Shown: positions 14,524 to 22,797 of the stretch, piece by piece
Numbering within the stretch: position 1 is the first letter of the stretch
Layout of the letters: every line of letters begins with the position of its first letter
Notes under the pieces: model-generated
The model's database searches: none
The model's input: only the letters and a program-made list of their open reading frames with translations
Told to the model about the DNA's origin: nothing
DNA from: Alphaproteobacteria bacterium
Lineage (GTDB): Bacteria; Pseudomonadota; Alphaproteobacteria; RF32; CAG-239
Reading direction: 5' to 3'
DNA: 45,744 nt
Assembly: GCA_020025875.1 (NCBI GenBank)
Contig: JAHHRI010000007.1
Coordinates: forward strand, 1 to 45,744
Made by a program: the position numbers and the translations under genes

Positions 14524-16257
14524 TTAATCCTCAATATTAAAGTCATCTTCGTTGTTGGTGTTAAAAATATCTTCATCATTCGCCTCGTTGTCGTCGGCTT
14601 TGATTTTGCGCGTCAAATTTTCGATTTTGGCGCCTCGGAATTCTTGCAAAATGGCCTTTACCAGCGGGGTTTCGGCAATATCTTTCTTGTCTTTTTCTTT
14701 TTGTTCATTTTCAATATCGGCAATGGTTTGGGCAATTTCTCCCGCCACAATATCGAGTGTCCACCGGCTGCCGGTTGTTTCTTCCAAAATTTTGTTAAGC
14801 GCGCTTAGCGTTTCGTTACCGACACGATCGGCTGCCTTAAATTTGATTTTTCCGAAAGAAAATTCCACAACTTCAATATCGTGGCGCAAGATATAAGCTA
14901 ACCGCGGCTGTTTTTGACTTTCCAGATATTTGATCAGCCCGTTGATGTCGGAAAACGGTGTTTTATGAGGCAAAGCAGGCACATCGGGAAGTTTGTCGGG
15001 CGCCTGAACCGCTGCCGGTTGAGTTGTTACCGCTGTGGTCATATTGCCGATATTGGTGTTTGTCGGTTGTCTGATGTCTAATTCAGATTTTTTTTTTACG
15101 CTTTCCAGCAGTTCGGCAGGAGAAGGCAAATTGGAAGAATAAGCAATGCGAATTAAAATCATCTCCAGCGCATCAATCGGTACCGGTGCATTTTGTATCT
15201 CGCTCATTCCCTTAATCAGCATCTGCCATATTTTTGAAAGGGTGGCAACGCTGAGTTTGCCGGAAGTTTCTTTAAGGAAAATTCTGTCATTTTCCGAAAG
15301 CGCGGCATCGTTGATAAAAGCGGGCAGCAGCAGCGTTTTGGTCAGGGAATGTGTCAAATTGGCAAGATCATCCATAATAATGGTCGGATTGGCGCCGTTT
15401 CTGTACATTTCCTGCAATTTTGCCAGCAAAGCCTGCATATCGCCGCCGATCAGCAGGTTAAAAAGTTCAAAAGTCTGTCCGCGATCGGCCATGCCGAGCA
15501 TTTCTTTGACAATATCGGCACGCACCTTATTGCCGCCTAATGAAATAGCTTGGTCTAACAATGACAATCCGTCGCGGGCTGAACCGTCTGCGGCGGCGGC
15601 AATCATGTGCAATGCTTCGTCATCGGCTTTCAGCTCTTCTGCGGCAATAATTTTGTTAAACAACTTCAGCAGGTCTTTGATAGACAAGCGTTGCAGATCA
15701 AAACGCTGACAGCGCGACAAAACGGTAATCGGAACTTTGCGGATTTCAGTGGTTGCAAAAATAAATTTAACGTGTTCCGGCGGTTCTTCGAGCGTTTTCA
15801 GCAAAGCGTTGAAAGCGTGTTTTGAAAGCATATGCACTTCGTCGATAATGTATATTTTGTAGCGGCAGTTAGTTGGCTTGTAGCGCACACCGTCCAAAAT
15901 ATCACGAATATCTTCCACGCCCGTTCGGGAAGCGGCGTCTAGCTCCAAAACATCGATGTTGCGTCCGGCGGCAATTGATTTGCAATTTTCGCAAATACCG
16001 CAGGGATGGGTTGTCGGCCCGCCTTTTCCGTCGGCGCCCGTACAGTTGAGTGTTTTGGCAATCAGTCTTGCGGTGGTTGTTTTGCCGATCCCGCGTATAC
16101 CGGTTAAGATATAGGCATGATGCAGGCGATTGTTGTTGATGGCGTTGGTCAAGGTCTGCACCAGCGCCTCTTGTCCCAGCAGATCGTCAAAACTCTGCGG
16201 GCGGTACTTACGAGCGAGAACCACATATTGTTGTTGTTTTTCTTCTTCTGCCATCAA
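14524..16257 (-). CDS. dnaX: DnaX, DNA polymerase III clamp-loader subunit tau (and possibly gamma)
   Basis: The product is 577 residues. Walker A GIRGIGKT is at residues 53-60. A zinc-binding set is C72, C86, C89 and C92, Walker B is IIDEVHML, and sensor 1 lies in FIFATTEIRKVPITVLSRCQRFDL. These form the AAA+ ATPase that loads the sliding clamp. Domains after about residue 370 should bind the polymerase and helicase, as in other tau proteins. An uninterrupted run of ten A residues at codons 387-390 (15088-15097) could give a short gamma-like product. It heads the leftward dnaX-ybaB-recR operon, and the SRP RNA gene lies just upstream. Confidence 0.96.
   Translation of the reverse strand: MMAEEEKQQQYVVLARKYRPQSFDDLLGQEALVQTLTNAINNNRLHHAYILTGIRGIGKTTTARLIAKTLNCTGADGKGGPTTHPCGICENCKSIAAGRNIDVLELDAASRTGVEDIRDILDGVRYKPTNCRYKIYIIDEVHMLSKHAFNALLKTLEEPPEHVKFIFATTEIRKVPITVLSRCQRFDLQRLSIKDLLKLFNKIIAAEELKADDEALHMIAAAADGSARDGLSLLDQAISLGGNKVRADIVKEMLGMADRGQTFELFNLLIGGDMQALLAKLQEMYRNGANPTIIMDDLANLTHSLTKTLLLPAFINDAALSENDRIFLKETSGKLSVATLSKIWQMLIKGMSEIQNAPVPIDALEMILIRIAYSSNLPSPAELLESVKKKSELDIRQPTNTNIGNMTTAVTTQPAAVQAPDKLPDVPALPHKTPFSDINGLIKYLESQKQPRLAYILRHDIEVVEFSFGKIKFKAADRVGNETLSALNKILEETTGSRWTLDIVAGEIAQTIADIENEQKEKDKKDIAETPLVKAILQEFRGAKIENLTRKIKADDNEANDEDIFNTNNEDDFNIED
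15088..15097 (-). promoter_or_regulatory. A10 homopolymer in dnaX, candidate slippage site
   Basis: On the coding strand, ten consecutive A residues form the end of codon V387 and codons K388-K390. A shift of either -1 or +1 here reaches a stop codon within about three codons (TGA or TAG), giving a product of about 391 residues. That would keep the ATPase domains and drop the tau-specific C-terminus, as with gamma in other bacteria. Runs of A cause transcriptional slippage in Thermus dnaX, and ribosomal frameshifting at a related site occurs in E. coli. Confidence 0.45.
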
Positions 16258-16274
16258 TCAACTTGTCTTTATCT

Positions 16275-16375
16275 AAAAAAAGGTGGAGGGCGACCGACCT
16301 CAGGCGGTTTCGTTACGGCTGCTTTCTTCCGAACCTGACCGGATTGGCGAATGCCTGACCCGACACCCTCCGTGA
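16275..16375 (-). ncRNA. ffs: 4.5S signal recognition particle RNA (small bacterial type)
   Basis: On the minus strand the apical loop region reads CAGGTTCGGAAGAAAGCAG, the most conserved part of bacterial SRP RNA, which binds Ffh. The ends pair: GGAGGG near 16371-16366 with CCCTCC near 16290-16285, making a long hairpin of about 90 bases. A run of seven T residues on the minus strand (16281-16275) follows and acts as the terminator. The gene lies directly upstream of dnaX in the same direction. The exact ends are estimated to within a few bases. Confidence 0.93.
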
Positions 16376-16438
16376 TACATCAATTACTATCGTCAATTTT
16401 TGCCAGACTTGCAAGCAAAAAATGTTTCATCAACATTA

Positions 16439-17881
16439 TTAAAACGAAAAGCCGCTGTCCTGACTGTTGTTTTGGCTGTGAGAAAGTGAGATGTCGTTAT
16501 AATCGCCGTTCAACGTGCGTCCGAAAATCAGCTTTTCTGCCACCGATCTGTCTTTGCCGAAAATCATCGGAGGATTGTCGTCGTAAGCTTGGGCGGCGTT
16601 TTCTTGAGAGTTTTCGGGTAAGACGGCGGAAAATTTCTTTGCCGCCAAATCAATCACCATATCTCCCGATTGAGCAACTTCGATAATATCCAAACTGTGT
16701 TCGTTTTTACCGTTGGGCAAAATACGGAACATTCCGCTGATTCCGACAAAACCGTCCTCGGTGGTGACGGCACCGTCGATATCGGCAGGGTTGTTTCTGG
16801 CCAGAGCAGAGGCCAGAGCCACCGCATCGTAAGCAAAGGCATATAAGCTTTGAGGATATTCGTTAAAAAGCGAGTGATACTTTTTGTTAAAATAGGTGTT
16901 GTGAGTGCGCGACATTGCGGGATACCAGCTGCCGATAAGCGTCGATTCTTTGTTCAGTCGCGTATTTTCCCAGACGGAAGTACCTAAAAATTTTACTTGC
17001 GGTGAAAAGACATCATAATAACCGAACATGGCCACCGCCGATTTTAATCTGGCGCCGGATTCGGGAATGACAACCGCATCAAAACCGATATTGCCGTCAA
17101 CCCCTTTGGCAGAAAGTTTTTTCAAAGCGCGAAAAGCACCGATATCGCCTTTATCTGCAAGTTCTTTCAACCGGTTTTTTTCTCGGTTAATGCTGTCGGC
17201 TCTGCGTTCATAGTCGCTCAACTGGCGGATAATTTCTGAAAAGTCTGTTGATTTTTGCGGATAAAAAGCAATTTTGACAACTCGCGCCTGTGTGCCGGCC
17301 GTGATCTTAACGGCGGCTTGTGCCGTGGCAATGCCGGTACTGTTGTCGGGAACCAGCAGGGCAAACTGTCGTCTTCCTTTGGCTGCCGCATAGGCAACAA
17401 TGCGGTTGACCTGTTCTTCAACCAACAGTCCGAGGGTATACACTCCATTTTGCAACACGCCGGAATCTGTCGAAAAGGCAACGACCGGAACCCCACGGCT
17501 TTTGGTTTCGTCAGAAACGGTTCTGACGGCGGCACCGGTTAACGGACCGATAATCATTTGCGCCTTCTGCTCAAGAGCATTTTCTGCTGCAAGCCGTGCT
17601 CCTTCGGGGGTGCTCATGGTGTCGTAAAACTGGAGGATAAGATTGGGGTTGTTCATATCTTCAAGCGCCATCAGCGCGGCTTGTTTCAGCCCTTGTCCGT
17701 AGCGGGCAACATCGCCGGAAAGCGGCAACAATACACCGACACGAAAACTCGAAGGAGCCTTGAAAGCGGTTTCCTCTATATCGGTCACGCCGTCGAATAC
17801 CCCGCTTTGGGTTGTGACGGAAGAAGATTGGCAGCCGATTAAAAGCCCGACCAGAGCCGGCATGAAAATTTTTTTAAACAC
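16439..17881 (-). CDS. LpoA-like lipoprotein, penicillin-binding protein activator family (type 1 periplasmic-binding fold)
   Basis: The product is 480 residues. The N-terminus MFKKIFMPALVGLLIGC has a lipobox with the acylated cysteine at residue 17. From about 45 onward the segment RVGVLLPLSGDVARYGQGLKQA begins a type 1 periplasmic-binding fold, as in branched-chain amino-acid receptors and LpoA. NPNLILQFYDT and MIIGPLTGAAV are also typical. The lack of nearby transporter genes and the divergent position beside rsmI-yraN favour the LpoA-like family, which stimulates class A penicillin-binding proteins from the outer membrane. A class A enzyme is encoded at 36446-38320. The N-terminal TPR domain of E. 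coli LpoA is absent, as in other alphaproteobacterial relatives. A ligand-binding role cannot be excluded. Confidence 0.75.
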   Translation of the reverse strand: MFKKIFMPALVGLLIGCQSSSVTTQSGVFDGVTDIEETAFKAPSSFRVGVLLPLSGDVARYGQGLKQAALMALEDMNNPNLILQFYDTMSTPEGARLAAENALEQKAQMIIGPLTGAAVRTVSDETKSRGVPVVAFSTDSGVLQNGVYTLGLLVEEQVNRIVAYAAAKGRRQFALLVPDNSTGIATAQAAVKITAGTQARVVKIAFYPQKSTDFSEIIRQLSDYERRADSINREKNRLKELADKGDIGAFRALKKLSAKGVDGNIGFDAVVIPESGARLKSAVAMFGYYDVFSPQVKFLGTSVWENTRLNKESTLIGSWYPAMSRTHNTYFNKKYHSLFNEYPQSLYAFAYDAVALASALARNNPADIDGAVTTEDGFVGISGMFRILPNGKNEHSLDIIEVAQSGDMVIDLAAKKFSAVLPENSQENAAQAYDDNPPMIFGKDRSVAEKLIFGRTLNGDYNDISLSHSQNNSQDSGFSF

Positions 17882-17967
17882 TTGCTTTTTATCCCAAAAT
17901 CGAAAACAATGACAGCAATCAATTTAAATGAAAAAAAAATTGTTGTAAAGGGGCAGAAAGACAATAA

Positions 17968-18807
17968 ATGATGAAAAAAGGACTGTATGTTACGGCCACA
18001 CCGATCGGTAATTTGGGGGATATTTCCGCCCGTGCGAAAGAAACCCTCGAAAAGGTGAGTTATGTTGCTTGCGAAGATACCCGCGTAACCCGCAAACTGT
18101 TTTCTCTGCTGGGAATTGGGCAGGACAAAACTTTCATAACCTACGAAGACCACAGCGAGGAGGAGCGGGCGCAAAAAATGATCGATCTGATCCGTGACAA
18201 AGATGCCGCGGTTGCACTTGTCAGCGATGCCGGTTCGCCGCTTATTTCCGATCCCGGTTACAAACTGGTACACAAATGCCGAGAGCAAAATATCCCCGTT
18301 TATGTGTTGCCGGGTTGTTGCGCAGTCATTTCCGCCCTCCAGCTCTCCGGTCTGCCGACCAACCGTTTTATGTTTGCCGGTTTTGTTCCCAATAGGCAAA
18401 AGGCGCGCGGAGATTTGTTCGATGAACTTTCCAAAGTCAATACCACCTTGGTTTTTTATGAAACGGCGCCACGGCTGCTAAAAACTTTGGCAGCGGCGGC
18501 AGAAGTGTTTTGTGGGAGAGAAATGGCGGTTGCTCGCGAAATGACCAAAATGTTTGAGGAATGTGTAAACGGCAGTGCCGAAGAATTGATGGCGCATTTT
18601 ACAAAAAATCCACCCAAAGGGGAGATGGTTCTGATGGTTTCCCCGCCGCTTGCAAAAAACCAAGAAAATATTGACGTGAACGGTGTTCTGAAAGAACTGA
18701 TGGAAAAGATGCCGCTCAAGTCGGCGGTAAGCGAGGTGGTTAAAGCTTATGGTTTAAACAGGAACGATGTCTATCGTCAAGCGGTGAAAATGAAAAATGA
18801 AAGCTGA
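17968..18807 (+). CDS. rsmI: RsmI, 16S rRNA cytidine-1402 2'-O-methyltransferase
   Basis: The product is 279 residues. It has the family's N-terminal motif LYVTATPIGNLGDISARA, then CEDTRVTRKL and VALVSDAGSPLISDPGY, which form the SAM-binding site of tetrapyrrole-methylase-fold enzymes. VLPGCCAVISALQLSGLP and FYETAPRLLKTL are also conserved. RsmI methylates the ribose of C1402 in 16S rRNA; RsmH, its partner, is not in this window. The start is one of two tandem ATG codons. yraN overlaps by 11 bases and the LpoA-like gene is divergent. Confidence 0.96.
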   Translation: MMKKGLYVTATPIGNLGDISARAKETLEKVSYVACEDTRVTRKLFSLLGIGQDKTFITYEDHSEEERAQKMIDLIRDKDAAVALVSDAGSPLISDPGYKLVHKCREQNIPVYVLPGCCAVISALQLSGLPTNRFMFAGFVPNRQKARGDLFDELSKVNTTLVFYETAPRLLKTLAAAAEVFCGREMAVAREMTKMFEECVNGSAEELMAHFTKNPPKGEMVLMVSPPLAKNQENIDVNGVLKELMEKMPLKSAVSEVVKAYGLNRNDVYRQAVKMKNES

Positions 18808-19156
18808 TGCCAAGGGATATTGGGCGGAATTTGCGGCGCGTCAGCTGTTTCGGTTGAAAGGTTACCGGATTGTTGCCGCCAACTACGTCACCGGCAGAGG
18901 AACCAACGCGGGAGAAGTTGATTTTATTGCTTCTCGGCAAAATGTTATTGTTTTTGTGGAGGTTAAACAGCGTTCAAGCATAGAAACGGCGGCTTATGCG
19001 ATCAGTCCGCGTCAACAGCGGAGAATTTGGCGGGCGGCGGAAGTTTTTTTGCAGAAATATCCGCAATATTTGACTTTTGACATCCGTTTTGATGCGGTAA
19101 CCGTTTGCTTACCATTTAAAATTCGCCATTTTCCGGACGCTTTTCGCTTCTACTAA
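18797..19156 (+). CDS. yraN: YraN-family (UPF0102) endonuclease-like protein
   Basis: The product is 119 residues. It has the family pattern: GYWAEFAARQLFRLKGYRIV, then GEVDFIASRQNVIVFVEVKQR, which carries the Asp, Glu and Lys residues of the PD-(D/E)xK nuclease fold. The family is widely conserved and its function is not settled. Its order after rsmI is common in Alphaproteobacteria. It overlaps rsmI by 11 bases, which suggests coupling. Confidence 0.9.
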   Translation: MKADAKGYWAEFAARQLFRLKGYRIVAANYVTGRGTNAGEVDFIASRQNVIVFVEVKQRSSIETAAYAISPRQQRRIWRAAEVFLQKYPQYLTFDIRFDAVTVCLPFKIRHFPDAFRFY

Positions 19157-19174
19157 AGATCGGCAAAATGTTTT

Positions 19175-19834
19175 TTACTTCTTGAGGCAAACATCGGGTG
19201 CACGCAAATATAGCGGCTTAGGGTAGTCGAGTTTTTTTAAGCGAAATTTTTCGTTACCGCATGCTGCCAGCGTTTCGATCGGCAAACAGTCTTCCATTCT
19301 GATAACATGCAGACTTAAACCGGAAGGTCGGCTCAAAAAGCGTTGAACACCGTCGCCGATCAAAGTTACTTTTTTGTGTCTTAAACGGTCGATAATCGCT
19401 TCATATCCCAATGCTTCCGGTTCGCTCATTTTGTTTTTTTGGGCGTCGAAACATTGAAAGTAAAAATCTTCTCTTTTGGTTTCGATGATAACTGCATTGT
19501 AAAAGGCCAGTTCTTCCGCCGTCAGATCATGAACATAGGCTTCAAAAGCAGAAACGCCAGTCAGACCGGTTGCCGGCAATGCCAATCCGAGTGTGCGTGC
19601 GGCGGCAAGAGAAGAACGCACGCCGGTAAAGGAGCCGGGGCCGGTACAAACGGTGATCAGATCGAGATCTGTCGGCTTTTTATTGTTGTCTTTCATCATT
19701 TTTTCGGTTGCCGGAAACAGGGCTTCTGCCTGTCCGAAATCCATTTTTTCGACAACCTTGCCAATTGTCTTGCCGTCTTCCGTCAATAAGATTGAACAAC
19801 TGCCGGCAGTAGTGTCAAAAGCTAAATTCAACAT
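19175..19834 (-). CDS. tsaB: TsaB, tRNA t6A biosynthesis scaffold protein
   Basis: The product is 219 residues, the expected size. It starts MLNLAFDTTAGSCSILLTEDG, an ASKHA-fold beginning, and contains LITVCTGPGSFTGVRSSLAAARTLGLA near residues 60-85, the TsaB signature. TsaB is the platform that binds TsaD and TsaE in making the t6A modification at A37. It is convergent with yraN after only 18 bases and upstream of a divergent PAS gene. Confidence 0.93.
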   Translation of the reverse strand: MLNLAFDTTAGSCSILLTEDGKTIGKVVEKMDFGQAEALFPATEKMMKDNNKKPTDLDLITVCTGPGSFTGVRSSLAAARTLGLALPATGLTGVSAFEAYVHDLTAEELAFYNAVIIETKREDFYFQCFDAQKNKMSEPEALGYEAIIDRLRHKKVTLIGDGVQRFLSRPSGLSLHVIRMEDCLPIETLAACGNEKFRLKKLDYPKPLYLRAPDVCLKK

Positions 19835-19936
19835 CTTTTTTGTTTACCGTTTGGTTTTAAAATTTTACTTGTTGCTGCTTTTATATTATAAAAAGAACCG
19901 ACAGACAATGAATTTTAATTGGAAAAAGCAAAAAAA

Positions 19937-21586
19937 ATGAACAGCAGTCTGCTTTCCGATATGTTTTTTGCCGCGCCGGAATTGTGGTATTCGGTATTTG
20001 CGGTTTTTCTCGTACTGATCTTGTGGAGTGCGACGATATATGTGCGTTTGTTGCAGGAAAAACGCAAAAACTATTTTATCCGCCGCGATCGGGATCGTTA
20101 CGAAGAAACGCTTTATGCCAGCCGAGACGGTTATTTTGCTTTCATTTATCCCGATGATCGGGTAAACGATATGGTTTCCGGCGTTTCCGAACGCTGTTCC
20201 CGTCGCTTGGCGGTGTTGCTCAACCTTTCGGGCGGTGTGGAAACATCTTTTGCCGAAGTGCTGAGGGGATTTTACAAAGACGATGCCGATAAAATTGACA
20301 AATATGTGACGCTGCTAAAAGAAGACGGCGTGTCTTTTGAAGATCGCTTTGATCTGAAAAACGGGCGCAAGCTTGTGTTAAACGGTGTTCGTATCAGCGG
20401 TATGGACGGCAGTGTCTATAGCGACATTGTCTGGTTTCGCGACATCAGTTACATTGCGGTAAAAATAGATGCCCTGCAAAAAGAAAAAAAGGAAGCGCAA
20501 AGACGGGAACAAGATTTAAAAGATTTGGTCGACAATCTGCCTTATCCCGTTTGGATGCGTTTGCCTGCTTCGGAAATCAAAATTACCAACCGCAAATATT
20601 GGGACTATGTCAATAGCGGCAGCAGCGAAATCGGCGGTGGCGAAATAAAAAAACTTTCTGCCCAAGCACGAGATGCCAACAAAGTTCGCCAAAAGAACAT
20701 TTATCTCAATCAAAACGGCGAACATCGCTGTTTTGAAGTAACCGAAACCCCGTTTCATTATGAACAGGATCTGGATCGGATTGCAACGGTCGGCACCATG
20801 GTTGACATCAGCAATCTGGACAATCTGCGCCGCAATCTCAAACAGAATCAAAACGCCCATCTGGAAATTTTAGCTTCTCTCGGAACCGCCATTTCTGTTT
20901 TTGATGCCGACTATAAATTGGTTTTTTACAATCAGGCTTTTGTCCTCCTTTGGCAGTTGGACGAAAGCTGGCCGGAAGAACACTCGACTTACGGTGCTTT
21001 TCTTGACTATCTGCGCGAACATCGGCTGCTGCCCGAAGTGCCTGATTATCCTCATTTTCGCAGCGAGGAACATAAGATGTTTACAGCCGTGACCGCCCCT
21101 AAAGAAGATCTGCTTCATTTGCCCGACGGTCGTAGCCTGCGGCGTATCCGCGCACCGCATTTGAAAGGTGGGCTTATTTTTGCTTTTGAAGATATCACGG
21201 ATCGTCTGACCGCTCGTCGTGACTATAATGCGCTGATGAATGTTCAACAGGAAATCTTAAATAACATTGAAGAAGCCGTGCTTATTTTTGCCTCCAACGG
21301 TCGTTTGCAATTTTATAATCAGGCCTATGTAAACCTTTGGGATGCAGACGAGGTTATGTTGCAAAAAGAACCTTCCTTTGCCGAAATTCTCGAAACTCAG
21401 AAAATATTTTTCAATCGGGTAAGCGATTGGGAAGAGCTGAAAAGAGATATTTTGAACCATATATTCAGCAGCACAACAGAAGCGTTTAGCCTAAATCGCG
21501 GTGACGGAGTGCGGGTAGAGTGCTTTTCTTCGCTCCTTTCCAATGAGTCGATCATGGTGTTGATGAATAAGAGCTCGTCCATATAA
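19937..21586 (+). CDS. Membrane-anchored multi-PAS protein lacking a histidine-kinase domain
   Basis: The product is 549 residues from the ATG at 19937; a TTG six codons upstream is less likely. One transmembrane segment lies at about residues 12-34 (WYSVFAVFLVLILWSATIYV). The rest resembles two or three PAS-type sensor domains linked by helices. Recognisable parts are DLVDNLPYPVWMRLP, ISVFDADYKLVFYNQAFVLLW with LPDGRSLRRIRAPHLKGGL, and a further domain containing LIFASNGRLQFYNQAYVNLWD. These strongly resemble the sensor half of alphaproteobacterial PAS kinases. The family normally continues into HisKA and HATPase domains. Here the frame stops at 21586 and the next gene begins 68 bases later, so those domains are absent. 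Confidence 0.75.
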   Translation: MNSSLLSDMFFAAPELWYSVFAVFLVLILWSATIYVRLLQEKRKNYFIRRDRDRYEETLYASRDGYFAFIYPDDRVNDMVSGVSERCSRRLAVLLNLSGGVETSFAEVLRGFYKDDADKIDKYVTLLKEDGVSFEDRFDLKNGRKLVLNGVRISGMDGSVYSDIVWFRDISYIAVKIDALQKEKKEAQRREQDLKDLVDNLPYPVWMRLPASEIKITNRKYWDYVNSGSSEIGGGEIKKLSAQARDANKVRQKNIYLNQNGEHRCFEVTETPFHYEQDLDRIATVGTMVDISNLDNLRRNLKQNQNAHLEILASLGTAISVFDADYKLVFYNQAFVLLWQLDESWPEEHSTYGAFLDYLREHRLLPEVPDYPHFRSEEHKMFTAVTAPKEDLLHLPDGRSLRRIRAPHLKGGLIFAFEDITDRLTARRDYNALMNVQQEILNNIEEAVLIFASNGRLQFYNQAYVNLWDADEVMLQKEPSFAEILETQKIFFNRVSDWEELKRDILNHIFSSTTEAFSLNRGDGVRVECFSSLLSNESIMVLMNKSSSI

Positions 21587-21589
21587 TAT

Positions 21590-21618
21590 TTGACAAAATT
21601 GCAAAAAAAGTCTAAATT
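21590..21618 (+). promoter_or_regulatory. Probable sigma-70-type promoter for the charged-protein gene
   Basis: A perfect -35 TTGACA (21590-21595) is followed by a 17-base spacer and TAAATT (21613-21618, four of six matches to TATAAT). It lies 36 bp before the start of the next gene. The spacing is ideal. Confidence 0.55.
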
Positions 21619-21654
21619 AAAATTGACGAAAATGCTTGAATCAGGGGTAATTTA

Positions 21655-22785
21655 ATGGACGATATTTTTTCAGATCAGGAAGATGAGGCGGAAAAAGAAA
21701 TCGATTCTAACATCGAATGGAAAAAAAGCGGTATTGACAAATATGAACGGCTGACACTTAGGATCAACCTGAAAGAAGCTCGTCAATACAATGCTGCCAA
21801 GTCAAACGATCTGAAAGCCAAAACCAAGCCCAGAACACCTCTTGATGTGCCGAAAGGGTTTAAGAAAATAAGTCGTAAAATTCGCGATTCCATGGATGAT
21901 GAGGAAGATGAAGACGATTATATTTTAGTTCCTGTTTTTGAAAATATGCGTGAGAGTCCCCTGATGCGCGCTCTTACCGAAGATGAAAAAAATTTTTTAC
22001 AACAAAATGAAACCACAAACAATATCCGCCTGCAGGAAAACATTGCCAAAGAAGCAATTATCGAACGGGCGGAAAACTTGGTTATGAAAGCCGGCTTGGG
22101 GCATATCGACGGCAAAGCTCTGAATGAAGGACGCTTGAAAGCGGGGAAACTTTCCGTTGAAGAACTCGTGGCAGAAACCGTTAAGAAAAAAGCCCCGTCA
22201 AAGATATTGACGGAAAATATCAAAACGGGAAAAGAAGAAAACAAAGCCCGTACCACGGTTAAGAAAATGGCAAGTAACCACAATGAGGAAAGTAAAAAGT
22301 CCGTACGCCGGCTAAATGAGGCGGAAACAGCCGCCAAACAGACAGCGACAGACAAATCGGCAGAAAAGCAGGACGATAAACAAAAGGCAGTAACCAAGCC
22401 ACAGCCCGAAAAGCCCAAGCCCGAAAATAAGAAGGAGGAAGTTGTTCAAACAGAGCCTTCTTCACCTAAAACCGACGAAAAATCAACGGCAGAACAAGAG
22501 AAAGCACAGATCGATGCCGTTCGTGAGGAAAAGCAGGCGACGCTCAAAGAGGTTGAGGACAAAATAAACGACAATCAAGCGGATCCGTCAAAAGAAGAAT
22601 TGCCGGTAAAGTCCGAACCCGACAAAGAGCAAGAAGAAATCAAAAATATCATCATGGAAAAAAGCGGGCGCACCTATCATATGCAGCATTTGCAAAAACC
22701 AATCGACAAAACCCAACTTTCGGAGCCGGAACGGCAAAAAGTTATAGAAGCATATATTAAAGAAACTCAAAATCAGGGACGCTGA
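21655..22785 (+). CDS. Hypothetical highly charged, low-complexity protein
   Basis: The product is 376 residues with no recognised domain. Residues 1-100 are rich in acidic and basic residues (DQEDEAEKEIDSN and later DSMDDEEDEDDY). The central and C-terminal region (about 180-330) is dominated by K, E, A, P and Q, with stretches such as KPQPEKPKPENKKEE. This composition suggests a disordered protein. Short conserved-looking blocks are near residue 110 (ESPLMRALTEDEKNFL) and near the end (SEPERQKVIEAYIKET). No signal peptide or membrane segment is seen. A strong promoter precedes it. It is convergent with the TPR gene after 12 bases. Confidence 0.75.
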   Translation: MDDIFSDQEDEAEKEIDSNIEWKKSGIDKYERLTLRINLKEARQYNAAKSNDLKAKTKPRTPLDVPKGFKKISRKIRDSMDDEEDEDDYILVPVFENMRESPLMRALTEDEKNFLQQNETTNNIRLQENIAKEAIIERAENLVMKAGLGHIDGKALNEGRLKAGKLSVEELVAETVKKKAPSKILTENIKTGKEENKARTTVKKMASNHNEESKKSVRRLNEAETAAKQTATDKSAEKQDDKQKAVTKPQPEKPKPENKKEEVVQTEPSSPKTDEKSTAEQEKAQIDAVREEKQATLKEVEDKINDNQADPSKEELPVKSEPDKEQEEIKNIIMEKSGRTYHMQHLQKPIDKTQLSEPERQKVIEAYIKETQNQGR

Positions 22786-22797
22786 AAAAACAAAAAG

